64,000 bases of DNA from Zeus faber (lineage: Eukaryota; Chordata; Actinopteri; Zeiformes; Zeidae). The notes under the pieces are model-generated. The model saw only the letters and a list, made by a program, of their open reading frames with translations. It had not been told where the DNA came from and did not search any database. Within the stretch, counting starts at the first letter, position 1; each line of letters begins with the position of its first letter. The position numbers were made by a program, and so were the translations under genes. Location: the NCBI GenBank assembly GCA_960531495.1, contig OY482852.1:30000871-30064870 (forward strand), read 5' to 3'. Below are positions 50,531-64,000 of this stretch, one piece after another.

Positions 50531-50690
50531 AATGAACGCACATTACCACCGCGTTTCCCTCTCCGCCGACACTGTGTGGACAAGGGAGAGTGCGCCTTTG
50601 ACCATAATGTCCAGTAATTCCACAGATGTGCCGATGAAAGTGGGAAATAAACCCGATCGTCAGGGAGTGAATGTCCTCTAGTGCAGAGGT
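50531..50690. mobile_element. Fragment of the LINE 5' region, related to 5400-5590
   Basis: It shares GAACGCAC near its start, CTCTCC, GCGCCTTTGACCATAATGT, CAGTAATTCCACAGATGTG and AAAGTGGGAAATAAA with the upstream end of the broken LINE at 3396-5703, in the same orientation. It is a second, much shorter copy of the same LINE family. Confidence 0.75.
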
Positions 50691-51224
50691 TCCCAAACAC
50701 CGGCTCGTGGACCATGCCGGGCCACAGGGCATTTGTGTCCCACCACAGCAAAAGCCGCCATCTCGCGCATTCTAAAATCGCCAGGAGCAGCCAAATAAGT
50801 TGAAAAAACCTTTCTTGAAGGAAAATTAGATTTTTCTCTCTCAACGTATTTTCAAAACCGAGTTTGATTTATAAAAAGCAAAAAAATATTAAACCTTGGA
50901 GTTAAATATTCCCATTAGATTACATGGGGAAACACAGTTCACTTACCGAGACGCGGAACAGTGCTGAATAAACGCCGATCGTGCGTCCAGGTGAAGGTCA
51001 TTCATCCATATTCCATGTGATGTGAAGATGTGAAACCGTTTTGATAGAATTGAACCTTTAAATCGTACAACTCATACACACATGGAGCCACTGTTGTGAA
51101 ACGGCGAAGAAGAAAAACCCTTCGCATCACGCACCTACGTCACTTCCGTAAACAGACGGTTAAAGCGCAGCATGGGGGTGCTTCAGTCTAACTGGTCTGT
51201 GAAAACTTTCTTCTCCGTATTGTT

Positions 51225-51584
51225 ATGGATTACCCAAAGCGGGTGGCGGAAGCTCTGAATCATATTTCAGACCTTATTCTGACCAGTGCGATGGATCCAA
51301 GTCAGTGTTAGCAGCGCGTACTGGATTTTATTTTCCACGATGATAGTCAGTTCTCCCACAGCGTCGCAGAGAGCGACAGCGCTGCTGAATCTGATATTAC
51401 TCCGGACTTGGAGAACATTTCAAACAGCGGATTTCAAACTTAATGTGACGATGAAACTGAATATTTTCAAGAACCACCGGAGGAGACCGACGATATGTCC
51501 TTTGTTGTTACAACGGGAGAAGTTGATGACGTGATGAAGTCTGTTGAGGTTGGTGACAGATTTTCAGATTTCAGAGACTCATAA
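51225..51584 (+). pseudogene. Disabled 120-codon ORF of unknown family
   Basis: From ATG at 51225 one frame runs to TAA at 51582-51584, broken only by TAG at 51309-51311 and TAA at 51441-51443. It starts MDYPKRVAEALNHISDLILT and continues with VLDFIFHDDSQFSHSVAESD, then an acidic Ser/Asp/Glu-rich part (DITPDLENISNSGF, PPEETDDMSFVV). The even, acidic, protein-like composition argues that it once coded, probably for the N-terminal part of a transposon protein given its surroundings. I do not recognise the family. Confidence 0.5.
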
Positions 51585-52043
51585 TATTGATACTCTACAT
51601 TTTGTTGTGTTGTCTGTACTTTGAAATTCCAAAATAATTTCATTTTTATAAAACATGTATATTCTTACTGTTACATAAATGCTTTTTTAAAAACAAAATT
51701 AGTTGTGTGTTGTTGACGCTGTTTGTGATTGGCCCATTCAGCAGTATGTTAAGTAGCCATGAGGCTTTGTCTGTCTGCCAACCCCTTTTGCATTCTGGGA
51801 GCTGGCTGAATGAACCTGGCGTGGGTTAAACTTTGGAGGTGATTATCTCAGAATCACAGTTTGCCACACTCTTGTCATTAACAAGTCATAGCTTTAAAAA
51901 TATTTGCTTTGTTTGCACAAGTGACACCTTGTTTGGAAGCTCAGATTCTCCACTTTCAAATGATGCAAAAAAAACCCACAAAAACTCTAAATCCGCCAAA
52001 TGACCCTAAAGTACGAGTTCGGTCACATTTGCCGTGAGAACGA

Positions 52044-52071
52044 GCCGGAGTGTAGACTTGTACACTCCGGC
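52044..52071. repeat. Perfect 11-bp hairpin
   Basis: GCCGGAGTGTA, a 6-nt spacer GACTTG, then TACACTCCGGC. It lies inside the composite transposon block and may be part of a terminal or subterminal structure. Confidence 0.92.
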
Positions 52072-52599
52072 CAATAAAAAAATAACCCCAAAAAATTAAA
52101 ACCAACAAAAATTGTATTTTTATTGTAGATGTACTTATTGAATTTTGTTTTCCGACGTTAATTTAATTAAACAGAATTTCCTGTGTGGTGTCCCGATGTG
52201 AGCCCTTGCATTACAAAAGTCGGAACAAACTTTTAAATTATGTCTTGTAGATCTAATATGAGTGAAGATTCAGCAAATGTATTACTTATTTCTCACCTCC
52301 AATTTGTTCAGAAACAGATTTTGGTGGACTGATAGGTGAAATAAGTAAAAATTTACATACTAATACAACACAGAACTTGTGCTGAAACTCCATTGGCTGA
52401 CGTCACTTCAACGTTCCTACTGCCGGTGCCATTGCAACCAGAAAAAAAGCCCTTGAAGGTATTTAGTTCTCAGGGAAGCTTCCTAGTTCCCCAAGAACTG
52501 TCCCCAGAACTTTTTGATTCTGAAAATGCCCTTAGTCACCGAACAAGAATGGCATTCGTTAGAGGGCTACTGTGACACCAGCTGACTGAGTTTGTCTGA

Positions 52600-53330
52600 G
52601 ATTGAACATGATGCTTTTGGCTCAACAATTTCCAAGGCATTGAACAAAAATGGCTTTTATGGAAGAAAATTTTAAGAAAAACATGTCCTTGCCTATAAAG
52701 AACATGCATTACTTGGAAGATAATGCAAAGATGTGGTAGAAAGTCTTTCTCTCATAACTTACTACTAATACACTTTGGTCTGATGAGACTAAAGTGGAAA
52801 CTTTTTGACTTGGACAATGAGTATATGTGGCGTGAATCTAACAGTGCACAGCAGCCAGGTAACAGCTCCACTTTAAAGAATGGGATGAGTTGAGTATGAG
52901 TCATGGTATAGGGACACTTTTCAGCAGCAGGGACTTGCAATCTGCTCAGGATTGATGGGGTGATGAATGATGAACAATCAGGAGAGATCCTGGATAAAAA
53001 CTGGCCTAACTCTGCCAGAAAGACTAAATTGAGGAGAAAGTTTGTTTTTCAGCATGACAACGAATGAAGAAAATGGATGTCCTTGAGTGACCCAGTCAAA
53101 GTCCTGACCTTAACCCTCAAACATCTGGGGCAAGACTTCAAAACTGCTACCCACCACCGCTCCCCAGCTAACCTGGTACAGCTTGAGAGATTTGATGTTG
53201 TTCCATCACATCGTGCAGCTGTGAGAGGTGGTCCAAGTATGGCAAAAATGGGGTGTATACTTTACTTATTGTGTATTTTGTCTTATTTCTTATTTGGGAA
53301 AAGGAGTGTCTGATTAATTCAATAAATATT
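52600..53330 (+). pseudogene. Heavily decayed Tc1-like transposase copy
   Basis: Plus-strand landmarks appear in the right order for a Tc1 transposase but in several frames. TTTGGTCTGATGAGACTAAA carries the first catalytic Asp, CTTTTCAGCAGCAGGGACTT follows, then TTTTTCAGCATGACAACGAA carries the second Asp (directly followed by a stop), then GACCCAGTCAAAGTCCTGAC. At the expected third acidic position the sequence reads AACCCTCAAACATCTGGGG, so the catalytic Glu is lost. Terminal repeats were not found. It is older than the copies at 20933 and 55794. Confidence 0.8.
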
Positions 53331-54334
53331 AAGTCAAATTGATCAAAATGCCAGCTTGTGACAATCATTTGTGACACCCACCCCATCTAGCCCTAACACA
53401 TTTTGTCTGAATATTCCAAAAAGGTTGTAAATGGAAGCGTGCTAGTTTTAAAATGATTCCTTTTTTAAAAGAATCATGAATAGGGAATATAATTATTCGA
53501 GTTGGATTCCAAATGAACTAAACATCTTTTTTTGTAACCTCCCCCAACACCTTTGTGTTAATTTGTGATGGATGCTGTATAAATATTTCTACATTTGGCT
53601 CCTGTTCTGTTTTTTGTGACTGCTTTCTCCCTCTGTTGTCTTCTCCATTTCCACTGTGGAAACCTTATATTATGGTTGGCAGTAGGTTTTTTTTTTGTTT
53701 TTGTTTTTTTTTTCCCCTTGTATTGGGTCACTTTCAAGACCATCACTTACACCATAATAATCTTTATTTACTATAGATGTGCTATATTTCACAGTTTGAT
53801 ATTAATCACGCATATGCAGTCTCTTCTTCTCAAAATATTCATGCCCAAAAGATTTAATGCCCAAGATGTTATAATTCCCCCTTTTCTCCTGAACATTTGA
53901 GTGTTTGAGTCCTCATATTATGTCGATATGTCGTTACGCCAATCCTGCAGTGGTTCAGTGCCTGAGTGTTTCATTGGGCGTGACATTAGTCACGCCCAGG
54001 TTGTAGGACAGCATTCCCATCCTGGCCGTATTAAATTCTACCTAGTAGCAGGTCCTTAATGTATCATCTGTCTCATGTTATGAAGTGCTTGTTTCGTGCT
54101 TGTGAATTATGAGCCAAACCCTGGCTGAGTGAAAGGTGCTGTGGAGGGCACAACAACAATCCTTTTGCCCTAATGGTGTACCTTGGCTCACATTTCACCC
54201 ATATAAGTGATAGCTTTACATATTACAGGCTATGGGGTTCTATGCACAGTATATGTTTTTAGGCATATAGCTTAGGGCAGAGAAATTAATGAGACCACCT
54301 TGAAGACATGGCAGAACGACAAGACAAGCAGAAT

Positions 54335-54400
54335 CTTTATTTTTAATTTGCGTCACAGGTGCAACTGCACTAAATACACACTCATACAGGGAGTGATGAT

Positions 54401-54479
<79 letters not shown>

Positions 54480-54835
54480 GTGTTGGCTGCAGAAATTCAG
54501 CCTCTGCATTTCTCTCGTCCTTGTCCCTCCTCTAGGGAGGCACCCAGGATCAGTGGGCAGCCTTCACTAATTTAGCGCCTGGGGACCAATTCCAGGTGGT
54601 GATCAATGTCGTGGTCAGGGACAGGACAGGGAAGTGTTCTGCATGTTTTTATTGGGGTCCCTTTTATGTTGGAAGAGAACCGTGTCAGCACGGGGAGAAC
54701 ATGCAAACTCCACACAGAAAGGCCCCCTAATCAGGAGATAACCCCACTGAGTATGGTGCCAACTGCGCTCCACCCAGGAATCGAACCCAGGAACTTCTGG
54801 CTGTGAGTCAGCAGTGCAAAGCCCAATGCCACTTT
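54335..54835. repeat. Dispersed teleost repeat with internal (CA)n at 54402-54476
   Basis: It begins with TTTATTTTTAATTTGCGTCA, holds a CA tract, then GTCCTTGTCCCTCCTCTAGG, AGCGCCTGGGGACCAATTCC and finally GGGAGAACATGCAAACTCCA with GAATCGAACCCAGGAACTTC. The last part is a motif I recognise as very common in fish genomes. It is related to 15765-15925 and 31320-31470. The superfamily is not assigned. Confidence 0.65.
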
Positions 54836-54991
54836 AGATAGCAGATAGACGGGTAATTTCAGAAAAGCTTTAGAACAAGTTCCAAAATTACAAATCAACA
54901 AAAATAAAGCTAACTGGACAGTTGTCACATTGGAGCTTTCCCCTCGATCAAAAGTATTAATATTTTAATATCCAACTGTCTTGATTCACAG

Positions 54992-55123
54992 CAGTTGCAA
55001 CCATGGGTGAATTGGGTGTGATCACCTTGACAGGTTCCATTGCTAACATTGCCATTTCTTTCTATATGGGCCTTCCAGAAGAGATTGAACTCACCAATAG
55101 GACACCCATGAAATTCCTCCAGC
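54992..55123 (+). other. Exon-like segment, unproven
   Basis: After TTGATTCACAG (ending at 54991) comes a 132-bp stretch open in one frame and followed by gtatgt at 55124. The peptide contains MGELGVITLTGSIANIAI and PEEIELTNRTPMKFLQ, with a hydrophobic patch, and an ACCATGG start context at 55000-55006. Its entry phase (two bases) and exit phase (one base) would let it follow exon C in frame. It does not resemble the VPS13B residues expected there, and I recognise no family. It could be a lineage-specific exon, a first exon of something else, or chance. Confidence 0.25.
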
Positions 55124-55793
55124 GTATGTTTAATTTTTGTTGCGTGACTACTACAACTAATTATAGATAGATAGATACAGTAGATAGATAGGTGGAAAAA
55201 GGATAGAAAACATTTCTCAATAGGTAATGATTATTCCTCGATTTGTCCAGATGAAGGACCATTCATGAAAAAAATTACTTGTTTACTAGACATTAAAATT
55301 AGGATCCACCCAACTCACAATTTAATGGTAATGTTTGAATTAATGGTGTGTTGAGGTGTGACTGTGGACAGGGTGTTATGACCATAAACAATTCATACAC
55401 CCCATTCCATTTCTGAACGCACATGTTACACTTCATTCCATGTTACATACATGTTACGATTCATTCCACTATAGAGATGATCTGTACCAACTCTCATCAT
55501 AAGTTTAGAAAGCACAGCCATAAACCATGCACAACTAATTCACTCACCTTGTTCATGAACAGTGCTCCCCACAAATCGGTGGCAGACTGGCTGGTATGCA
55601 CACGTCTTGAACCCATTGGTGATTTTGCACATCCATCTTTTTTGCGCACATAGTTAGAACCTTTCTGTGCACGTATTCGGGGCTTGCTATATGTTTTGGT
55701 GTCTCAATAATGTTGAACCACATTCAGTTAGACCCTGTCGCAATGTTGGTTGTTGGCTGGATTGCTGGGTTCACCTAAACATGAAGCGATATA

Positions 55794-57383
55794 CAGTGGG
55801 GCAAAAAAGTATTTAGTCAGCCACCAATTGTGCAAGTTCTCCCACTTAAAAAGTTGAGAGAGGCCTGTTATTTTCCTCATAGGTATACCTCAACTATGAG
55901 AGACAAAACGAGAAATAATCCAGAAAATCACGTTGTCTGATTTTTAAAGAATTTATTTGCAAATTATGGTGGAAAATAAGTATTTGGTCAATAACAAAAG
56001 TTCATCTCAATACTTTGTTATAAACCCTTTGTTTGCAATGACTGTGGTCAAATGTTTTCTGTAAGTCTTCACAAGGTTTTCACACACTGTTGCTCGTATT
56101 TTGGCCTATTCCTCCATGCAGATCTCCTCTAGAGCAGTGATGTTTTGGGGCTGTCGCTGGGCAACACGGACTTTCAACTCCCTCCAAAGACTTTCTATGG
56201 GGTTGAGATCTGGAGACTGGCTAGGCCACTCCAGGACCTTGAAATGCTTCTTATGAAGCCACTCCTTGTGTGTTTGGGATCATTGTCATGCTGAAAGACC
56301 CAGCCACGGTTCATCTTCAATGCCCTTGCTGATGGAAGGAGGTTTTCACTCAAAATCTCACGATACATGGCCCCATTCATTCTTTCCTTTACACGGATCA
56401 GTCGTCCTGGTCCCTTTGCAGAAAAACAGCCCCAAAGCATGATGTTTTCACCCCCATGCTTCACAGTAGGCATGGTGTTCTTTGGATGCAACTCAGCTTT
56501 CTTTCTCCTCCAAACACGACAAGTTGAGTTTTTATCAAAAAGTTTTATTTTGGTTTCATCTGACCCTATGACATTCTCCCAATCCTCTTCTAGATCATCC
56601 GAATGCTCTCTAGCAAACTTCAGACGGGACTGGACATGTACTGGCTTAAGCAGGGGGACACGTCTGGCACTGCAGGATTTGAGTCCCTGGCGGCGTAGTG
56701 TGTTACTGATGGTAGCCTTTGTTACTTTGGTCCCAGCTCTCTGCAGGTCATTCACTAGGTCCCCCCGTGTGGTTCTGGGATGTTTGCTCACCGTTCTTGT
56801 GATCATTTTGACCCCACAGGATGAGATCTTGCGTGGAGCCCCAGATCGAGGGAGATTATCAGTGGTCTTGTATGTCTTCCATTTTCTAATAATTGCTCCC
56901 ACAGTTGATTTCTTCACAACAAGCTGCTTACCTGTTGCAGATTCAGTCTTCCCAGCCTGGTGCAGGTTTACAATTTTGTTTCTGGTGTCCTTTGACAGCT
57001 CTTTGGTCTTGGCCATAATGGAGTTTGGAGTGTGACTGTTTGAGGTTGTGGACAGGTGTCTTTTATACTGATAACAAGTTTAAACACGTGCCATTAATAC
57101 AGGTAACGAGTGGAGGACAGAGGAGCCTCTTAAAGAAAAAGTTACAGGTCTGTGAAAGCCAGAAATCTTGCTTGTTTGTAAGGTGACCAAATACTTATTT
57201 TACCGAGGAATTTACCAATTAATTCATTAAAAATCCTACAATGTGATTTCCTGGATTCTTTCACCCCATTCTCTCTCTCATAGTCGAAGTGAACCTATGA
57301 TGAAAATAACAGGCCTCTCTCATCTTTTTAAGTGGGAGAACTTGCACAATTGGTGGCTGACTAAATACTTTTTTGCCCCACTG
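55794..57383 (-). mobile_element. Tc1/mariner transposon, 1,590 bp, TA target site
   Basis: Inverted ends start CAGTGGGGCAAAAAAGTATT at 55794 and at 57383 on the other strand, extending through AGTCAGCCACCAATTGTGCA and ACTTAAAAAG. TA flanks lie at 55792-55793 and 57384-57385. I recognise this terminal sequence as that of an abundant Tc1 family of fish. The transposase gene is on the minus strand and is broken. Confidence 0.96.
56007..57016 (-). pseudogene. Tc1 transposase, frameshifted
   Basis: Starting at Met 57016 ([19 protein letters not shown]), the frame has the paired helix-turn-helix DNA-binding region ([23 protein letters not shown]-like SGAPRKIS) and the catalytic core with [10 protein letters not shown] (first Asp), [16 protein letters not shown] and [10 protein letters not shown] (second Asp). 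Near 56265-56272, directly after KHT, a small deletion shifts the frame, so the annotated frame runs into unrelated residues. The original frame resumes as WLHKKHF-like sequence through [10 protein letters not shown] (third acidic residue present) and carries a premature TAG at 56106-56108, ending at about 56007. It is not functional. Confidence 0.93.
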
Positions 57384-58679
57384 TACATGAAAACTGGCCC
57401 TAAATCAAACCACAGTGGTTTATCTAAACGCTACCGGAAACAAACATGAATATTACAAAATGTTTTTTAACTGTTAACTTGGTCCTTACTTAATAGTTAT
57501 GTTTAAGTGTATAGAGCTATCGAACCGGTTTTTGCAACTACATCAGGATATCTGAATCCTTTTAGCAGAAAAGCTGGCAGGAAATGGAACAAAAATCTTT
57601 TTTGTAATTTCAGATAAGAAAAGCGAGGTTTTATGCCTGCCTCCTGTGTTATTTATAACTCAACAAAGTGATCCGACAATCTACACAACCCCAGGGCTGG
57701 TGGCAGAGAAGTGGAATGGGGGAAAGGTTTTAGAGGGGTACTGAATAGATGGATAGATTTATCGATATCCGTCTGCTCTGCTGCTTGGGGTAGTTTATCC
57801 CTGGTGCCAGTGTGTGATTGAGGTGGTCGGGATCGGTTTGAGTTCAGATCACTAAAGGGCCATCAGGAGTGGTAGTCCAGTAGCCTGGTCTTTGTCATCC
57901 TGTCCATTACAGGTCTCCCTTGGGATTCTTCCACCGGGATACTCATATGTACAGGAAACACTCCCTCTGGCTTTTTTTATTATATACACACACACACACT
58001 CACACACACATTAAGCAGAGGGCCTTAGCAGTGGCAGAAGCAGCAGACCCCTGGGTAGTGGGTTTAACGACTGATTTAGTGTCCGGTTCTGTTGCACAGA
58101 GAAGCACTCAGCGTGGAGTAAACAGGCCAGGCATGCCGAGACCTGACCTGTACTGGCCCTCTGACCCTCTGCCGACTCGCTCTCGTTCTCTGTCTCTGCT
58201 ATGTGCTCTTGAGGTATTGTGCTCAATTAACCTCTTCGACCCATTCCTCTTCTGCATCTTCACTCTCTTCTCACCTTACTCATCTGCTTCCCTCTCCCGC
58301 TCTACCTTCTCTATCTTTTTTTCCCCTACCTCTGTTCTCCTGCATCCAGTCATCTGCTCACCCCACTTAACCCCGGCTCACTCTACCAGCAGGTTCGTAA
58401 GGAATGTTAATGGAGTCCATAGATGGGAACATATTGGTAGAGGAGGTGACCGAGTCCCCACTCTCGTAACCCCACCACCAGCTCCCCCACCTCAGTGACA
58501 GATTCTTTGGTCCGGGAGAGTTACGATCTCCAGGATGTGGAGATCACCCACTTTGCCCACCACCCGAGTAACCCGAGCCCAGCTGTGTCTTAAAGGTCCG
58601 GCTCTGGAACTGGCCATCCCTGGGTCATCTCGTCTTTTACGACCTGCTCATTGCTTCTTGCTGTTAATGCCCCTCAACA

Positions 58680-60735
<2,056 letters not shown>

Positions 60736-61582
60736 TCTCCACACACCACTGCATTTACCTTTTGCCCTAATTTTAGCAAATTCTGAACTCTCAACAGAAC
60801 TCAAGTAAGCAGTAAATGTAATTGTGCCTCTCACCATTTGGCAGTTTCATCTCTAGCCTCCCTGGCTCTTGTTCATCCTGCCCTAACCCTTGTGCTCCCC
60901 TGCTGTGCCCCACTTCCCTGATTTGGGGAAGATTCTGGTTTTTATCAGAACTATCAGTACTCTGGCACTATACTCAGAGGCATTTTGCCTCTGTAAGACT
61001 TAAAACAATATATATTTTCATAAGCAGAGCAATAACATGGCCAAGCGTAGCACAGCCAAAACCAAAAGGGTGTCATTATGTCATGAGTCATGAATGCACT
61101 TTTTGACATCTCGATCTATTCATGAGATCAGCGAGTAATTTAGAGGGAGGAAGAAGAAAAGAGAAGGAAGGAAAGACAGAGTGAGAGAAAGCAAGTGTGT
61201 CTTGTTCATTACTGGAATTGACAATGTCAAGGCTTAACACCCCCCACCCCAAAATATGTCCAATATTTTGAAAGCTGCCGCTAATGGTTATCTCTGCTCA
61301 AGACGCGGACGGCTTAATCACCTTTCAAACTGAATAAACTGTCTAAAAGGGGTGGTAGGTTTGTCAGTGGGGCCTGGGGGCAACAGGCTCACTTCTGTTG
61401 GACTTTGCTGCTCACCCAATGTGCAGGCTTCACCATTGGGCCCTCCTGTCACCCTCTTAGCTGACAGGACCATTAGAGACTGGTATTCTCTGCCTCTCTG
61501 GTAAAGGTAGTGAAGGCCACTGACATGCCATTAACGACTTCTGTCTTTGCGTGCGTGAGTGTATGGCCATTTACACACAAGC

Positions 61583-61587
<5 letters not shown>

Positions 61588-61636
<49 letters not shown>
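61588..61636. repeat. (CA)n microsatellite, about 49 bp
   Basis: Pure CA tract in intronic sequence. Confidence 0.96.
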
Positions 61637-61642
<6 letters not shown>

Positions 61643-62014
61643 GTACCACATCAAGAAGTATGTTCTCTTTTTCACAATAAGGAATACGAGTATAAGTAGA
61701 CCCGAACCGTGCGCACCTGTATTCAGTGCACAGTATGCAGGCAACAGTCTGGATTGCTTTTCGGATGAAGGCGGGGCTTTCCTGATCGCGTGAAAAAAAT
61801 TTCATTGACCACGACGCCGATGCTCTCACCTCTTCTATTCTATTCTGTATGATGTTGCTAACTTATCATTTTTAAATAGTGCTTCCCTTATCAAACTCTT
61901 TTGTTAAGCATTTTGAACCATAGAACGACATTTCACAGAAGTACATAAAATACTATAGTATCATAACATAGCATAACAGTAATGTAGTCCCATACTAGTT
62001 AACAAAATGATGAC

Positions 62015-62060
62015 GATAGCTACTTTATTGATCCCAAAGGAACAGTGACGCCAATTAACA
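62015..62060 (-). repeat. LINE 3'-end fragment
   Basis: TAGCTACTTTATTGATCCCA followed by AAGGAACAG is the form taken by 3' ends of fish LINEs on the opposite strand. Only the terminal piece is preserved. Confidence 0.5.
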
Positions 62061-64000
62061 ATCCCAAAGTACATTAAAGAATAATACACTTTACGCTTTG
62101 GCCCTGGTAGTGAGCATGGCTGGACTATCGATCCCTGCTGTGAGTGTCAACGGAAAATCAGAGGATATGGGGTGGCTAATGGAAATGCTGCACAAGTAGA
62201 GGATACCACTGCTCAAGGAGGTTCTGGTGTCATGATGTTTTTGGTACATTTCCAGAATTTCACAACCTTTTGGGGAAAAAAAGCCTAACAAAAAAGTCAT
62301 AAACCATTTTAAACTAGGCGGCACACCGGTAACTATCAGGTGTCTAATTCATCTGACTTAAGGTGAGATGAGAGCAGTGGGTGACAGTTCGATCTCCCTG
62401 TCTGGAAGATCTGGTTTGTTTATGTGGGTGTGCGTGTGCTTTTGTGTATTCAACCAGATTTTAAATTGATGCAGATGGCAACAATTTCTGGTCTCCATCT
62501 CCTGGTGAGTAGCAGCCAGTGGCTCCTGTGTGTTTGGTGATGGGCCTTGAGACCATATAGCATGCAGTACCGTGCACGCATGCACGCACACACACATGCC
62601 CAGGCCAATCCAGAAGTAGGCTCCAATCAACCCGTTGCGGCAGGGAAGTAGTTAAGAGTCATTAAGGCAACAAGCATTTCCCTTGAGAAGGGTAGTTAAG
62701 GCTTGTTTAGTGGAAGAGGAGCGTTATGTGGATAGCTTCTACAGATGTACTGTTATTTTAGTAATAGAGTGAGAAACGAATAAGGCAAAGACATGTTAAA
62801 GTAATGGGCAAAAAAAAATAATATTTCCACCTCCATGTTGTCCTCTTTGTTTAGCAGCCACCAAATTGATTTAGCCATCCCTAGGGTTATGGAAATTGCT
62901 AATAATGGCTTACACTGATTAAAGTTGAATAAAGTTGGAGTTAGGAGGTCTTCTCACACCGCCCTTCTACTTATATGGAAAAAAAACCCACATTTTTCAA
63001 CTGAGGTGGCAACTAGGAAGAGGGAGCATGACAGATAGACCGATGTCTGAAAAAGCCTGTATTTGAATATGTCATTCCGAAGTCTGGCTTCTCTCGACAC
63101 ATTAGAAGATCTCCGACCAGGTGCAAACACTGAATCCAGGCTGCCTCTCCACACTGGTAGATAGATGACTTATCTCCATGTTTGGTTTTCTGCACATGGA
63201 AGACCAGAACCACTGGAACCCCATGCACAGCGCCAGAGAAAGCAAGAGCACTTACCCATTATTTTTAAGCTATTTCAATTGGCTGGCATTTCAAAAGATT
63301 GCGGCTTTTGATTCATCACTTTTAATTTTAGTTTGAACCACTATTTTATCCTTTTTTTTTTTCATGTTTTTATTTTATCTCTCAGAGTTTCACATTTCAA
63401 TTCCTCAATTCCTAAGGACAACATTTCAATGTCGCTTTACTTTAAGTAATATGGAGGTTTTTTGCAACATTTGACTGTCTTCATAAACTCCTGTCTCCAT
63501 ACGCAGCCACTCACTTTTGCCAGTAGCTTCTGTGGTTGCAGTGTGTAGTATGAATGTTTCCTTTTTTGCACTCTCCATTGACTCCGTCTGTTGTCTAATG
63601 GTAGTTGCGAGTGGCAGTGTATCGACTTTCATTGAGTTCAGGAAAATATGCGGTCAAATACTCCAAGAATTCCATATTGCTTTATGTTAATGAATATGAA
63701 ATTATAACAAATTGTTACTGATAATTACCACGCAAATTCTTATTGTTGTATTGATTTGACTCAAAGGATTGAGAACCTTTTCCATAAGCAACACAAGGTC
63801 TTCATGCCATTTTCAGTGATTTGGAATGCGAAAATGCAGCTTTAGTGAGTTTGCACTCATAAATTTCACATATTAATCAGGGTTTGAACCCTGCCCCCCA
63901 GAGATTCCATTAGAAAAAAATGGTGCTGGTTAACGTGGAAGATTACAATTTCCCGGACAAATGGTAGAGATCCCGGTCAAATATTATCTGTGTTTATTGA

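Larger units (their letters stand above)
49940..52540. mobile_element. Composite transposon-derived block with GGAACT-type inverted ends
   Basis: The left part (about 49940-50100) has GCACCGCAGGAACTAGGAAC, TTCTTGAGGGACTTTT and ACCGGCAC with a TGACGTAAG motif. The right part, read on the other strand from about 52540, has AGTTCTTGGGGAACTAGGAA, GGCACCGGCAGTAGGAACG and TGACGTCAGCC. The matched order suggests decayed inverted repeats of roughly 150 bp. Inside are a LINE fragment, a hAT-like start (CAGAGGTTCCCAAAC at about 50684), a disabled ORF and a hairpin. The boundaries are approximate. Confidence 0.45.

Overview
The window looks like one stretch of a ray-finned (teleost) fish genome lying inside a single very large gene. 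The evidence for a fish is the mix of Tc1/mariner, hAT and PIF-Harbinger-like elements, an L2/Rex1-type LINE, a tRNA-headed SINE and at least fourteen long (GT)n/(CA)n tracts. There are no bacterial-style genes. The species cannot be named from the sequence.

The only host coding sequence I can support is three consecutive plus-strand exons of vps13b (VPS13B/COH1, the bridge-like lipid-transfer protein of the Golgi): exon A 9589-9773, exon B 32031-32165 and exon C 32754-32927. Their translations match a contiguous part of vertebrate VPS13B (about human residues 780-940, numbered from memory). Splice sites and phases agree: A starts by completing a Trp codon, and A/B and B/C each share a Gly codon split after its first base. 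Everything else is intronic: at least 9.6 kb before A, 22 kb between A and B, only 588 bp between B and C, and more than 31 kb after C. I found neither the exon before A nor the one after C.

Region by region: 1-9588 holds two (GT)n tracts, a broken LINE with a SINE inserted in its 3' part, a Harbinger-like MITE, and a local duplication in which most of exon A with its donor site was copied about 2.3 kb upstream. 9774-32030 carries a repeated TGTGCG-linked segment, a perfect hairpin, a 404-bp hAT element with an exact 8-bp target duplication, a hAT nested in a larger MITE that has a shortened inverted relative nearby, and a Tc1-like element whose transposase frame is interrupted only by two stop codons. 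22414-31300 is nearly repeat-free. 32928-40400 is mostly unique intron plus microsatellites. 40405-43345 is a nest of three DNA elements including a BED-finger hAT transposase remnant. 49940-52540 is a composite block with a LINE fragment and a disabled 120-codon frame. A decayed Tc1 copy lies at about 52600-53330 and another Tc1 element, with clear ends, at 55794-57383. The last 7 kb holds a long (GT)n tract, a GC-rich repeat-like block and a LINE tail.

The most interesting points are the partial duplication of a vps13b coding exon, the two in-frame acceptors 6 nt apart at exon C, the nearly intact Tc1 frame whose third catalytic codon is a stop, the disabled unknown ORF at 51225-51584, and an exon-like segment at 54992-55123 whose phase would fit after exon C.
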